Assembly: GCF_014904065.1 (NCBI RefSeq) | Contig: NZ_JACXJG010000010.1 | Location: forward strand, 160,060-166,216 | Direction: 5' to 3' | Origin: Gulosibacter sediminis | GTDB lineage: Bacteria > Actinomycetota > Actinomycetes > Actinomycetales > Microbacteriaceae | DNA length: 6,157 bases | In this document: positions 5,265 through 6,157 of the stretch, piece by piece | How positions within the stretch are numbered: position 1 is the first letter of the stretch | Layout of the letters: each line of letters opens with the position of its first letter | Notes under the pieces: generated by a model | Databases searched by the model: none | What the model was told of the DNA's origin: nothing | The model's input: only the letters and a program-made list of their open reading frames with translations | Position numbers and translations under genes: made by a program

Positions 5265-5337
5265 TGGGCCCAGCGGGGCTCGAACCCGCGACCCATGGAT
5301 TAAAAGTCCACTGCTCTGCCAACTGAGCTATAGGCCC
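5265..5337 (-). tRNA. tRNA-Lys (anticodon TTT)
   Basis: The minus strand folds into a complete 73-nt cloverleaf. The acceptor arms GGGCCTA/TGGGCCC include one G-U pair, followed by discriminator A. The D arm is GCTC...GAGC with AGTTGGCA in its loop. The anticodon arm is GTGGA-CTTTTAA-TCCAT, giving anticodon TTT (5302-5304) for the lysine codons AAA and AAG. The variable loop is GGGTC and the T arm is GCGGG-TTCGAGC-CCCGC. The terminal CCA is not encoded: ACC is followed by G. It lies 17 bp after the membrane-protein stop on the same strand, and TAGACT (5345-5350) ends 7 nt before the tRNA, so a promoter inside the end of that gene is possible. Confidence 0.97.
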
Positions 5338-5344
5338 GCCCGCA

Positions 5345-5350
5345 AGTCTA
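5345..5350 (-). promoter_or_regulatory. Candidate -10 box for tRNA-Lys
   Basis: TAGACT on the minus strand ends 7 nt before the tRNA 5' end, the same hexamer and nearly the same spacing as before the Nudix-NYN gene. A TTCGAC (5365-5370) resembles a -35 box but is only 14 bp away, shorter than the usual 16-18. Transcription would start almost at the mature 5' end. Confidence 0.3.
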
Positions 5351-5354
5351 GCGG

Positions 5355-6157
5355 CTACGCGCGCGTCGAACCGCCATCGGTGAGGTCGTTGTTCGCCGCG
5401 GCGTCCGAAGCATCCGCGGCTTCGGCTGGGCTGGCTTCGCCGGGCGCTGCCGCGCCACCCTGCTCGGCCTGCGCATCCGTCAGTTCGGACGCCTCCGACG
5501 CGACCCACGCATCCGGCTCGTCGCTGAGGTCGAGCAGCTCGTCCATGCCGTCGTCGGCCTCGAGCGGTGGGCCGAGGCGACGCTTGCGCGACGGCCACAG
5601 GCCTCGTTCGCCGCGGCGCCACCAGTTGTAGAGGGTGACGGCGGTGAAGACGGCGGCCATGGTCGCCGGGAGCATGCCCCACAGGGTCGGGAACTCGCCG
5701 AAGGTCGTCTCGAGGCGCACCCAGCCGAGCACGACGAGCCAGAGCTGGCACAGCAGCGAGAAGATCGCCCAGAGCGCGATGTTCGTGGCGGGCAGGGCGC
5801 GGGGACGCGTCGCGCGCACGACCAGCAGCAGCGCGAGAATCAGGCTGGATGCGGTCGGCACGACGCCCCAGAGCACGTTGCCGAAGGCGGAGAGTCCGGT
5901 CTGGCTCGCCCAGTCACCGAAGCCAAGGCCTAAGCCGAGTAGCTGCCAGCCGTTGAGGGTGTCGGCGTCGTTGCGGATCGGGTAGGTGGTGAGCCACCAC
6001 GGCAGGAACATCGAGATCACGATGAGTGCGGCGCAAATCCACGCCGACCAGCGCTTCTCCGGGGTTCCCGGCTGCACGCGCTGACTCGTCGAGTCGTTCA
6101 ACGTTGCCTTGTCGTGGGTCGACGCGGCGGGTTCCGTCGAGGCGGATGCGGGGGGGG
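5355..6157 (-). CDS. Four-helix membrane protein with acidic C-terminal tail (5' end beyond window)
   Basis: I do not recognise a named family. Numbered from TTG 6101 (248 aa), membrane segments lie at about 18-37, 70-95, 105-128 and 142-161, rich in Trp (FLPWWL, YNWWRR). A basic stretch follows (RRGERGLWPSRKRR, 162-175), placing the next part in the cytoplasm by the positive-inside rule. The last 70 residues are an Ala/Glu/Asp-rich, low-complexity and probably disordered tail. TTG 6101 has AAGG 5 nt upstream and could be the start. However, the frame stays open to the window edge with coding-like sequence (ASASTEPAASTHDKAT), so I call the gene as 5'-partial. The stop lies 17 bp before tRNA-Lys on the same strand. 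A role as a membrane or envelope-associated protein is all that can be said. Confidence 0.75.
   Translation of the reverse strand, partial: PPASASTEPAASTHDKATLNDSTSQRVQPGTPEKRWSAWICAALIVISMFLPWWLTTYPIRNDADTLNGWQLLGLGLGFGDWASQTGLSAFGNVLWGVVPTASSLILALLLVVRATRPRALPATNIALWAIFSLLCQLWLVVLGWVRLETTFGEFPTLWGMLPATMAAVFTAVTLYNWWRRGERGLWPSRKRRLGPPLEADDGMDELLDLSDEPDAWVASEASELTDAQAEQGGAAAPGEASPAEAADASDAAANNDLTDGGSTRA

Noticed and set aside
5265..5337. tRNA-Lys as an integration site for a mobile element
   Set aside because: No integrase, no repeated tRNA 3' fragment and no phage or plasmid genes in the window.

Overview
The window is a piece of a high-GC actinobacterial chromosome. GC-rich third positions, GTG and TTG starts, TANNNT-type -10 boxes close to start codons, and protein families typical of Actinobacteria (an SRPDGWW-type NYN domain, a PF13601-like winged helix paired with a small membrane protein) suggest a Microbacteriaceae-like organism. 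This is inference, as no rRNA or ribosomal protein gene is present. The 3' edge ends in a run of G, which may be a contig end.

Layout. (1) Positions 58-2182, minus strand: a Nudix-NYN two-domain protein followed by a diverged galactokinase. (2) Positions 2183-2311: a divergent intergenic region with a perfect 14-bp palindrome and TTAAC repeats. (3) Positions 2312-3089, plus strand: a small four-helix membrane protein whose reading frame is interrupted by an in-frame TAG near its N-terminus, overlapping a small winged-helix regulator by 11 bp. (4) Positions 3090-3369: non-coding, with direct repeats and a palindrome in front of the next gene. (5) Positions 3370-4392: a zinc-dependent MDR alcohol dehydrogenase, then a strong hairpin. 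(6) Positions 4505-4954: an unrecognised 149-aa protein with a TTG start. (7) Positions 4955-5264: no gene called; ends in a perfect 15-bp hairpin. (8) Positions 5265-5337, minus strand: tRNA-Lys(UUU), preceded by a membrane protein with a long acidic tail that runs off the window edge.

How the genes relate. The clearest functional unit is the membrane protein and regulator pair, which overlap and are probably translationally coupled; the regulator may bind the upstream palindrome. The galactokinase would feed galactose 1-phosphate into the Leloir pathway, but no galT or galE is present and several sugar-contact positions differ from the family consensus. The Nudix-NYN protein, the dehydrogenase and the 149-aa protein look like independent units. 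I see no phage, transposon, CRISPR or obvious defence system. The points most worth a second look are the interrupted membrane gene with its operator-like palindrome, the Nudix-NYN fusion and the altered galactokinase active site.
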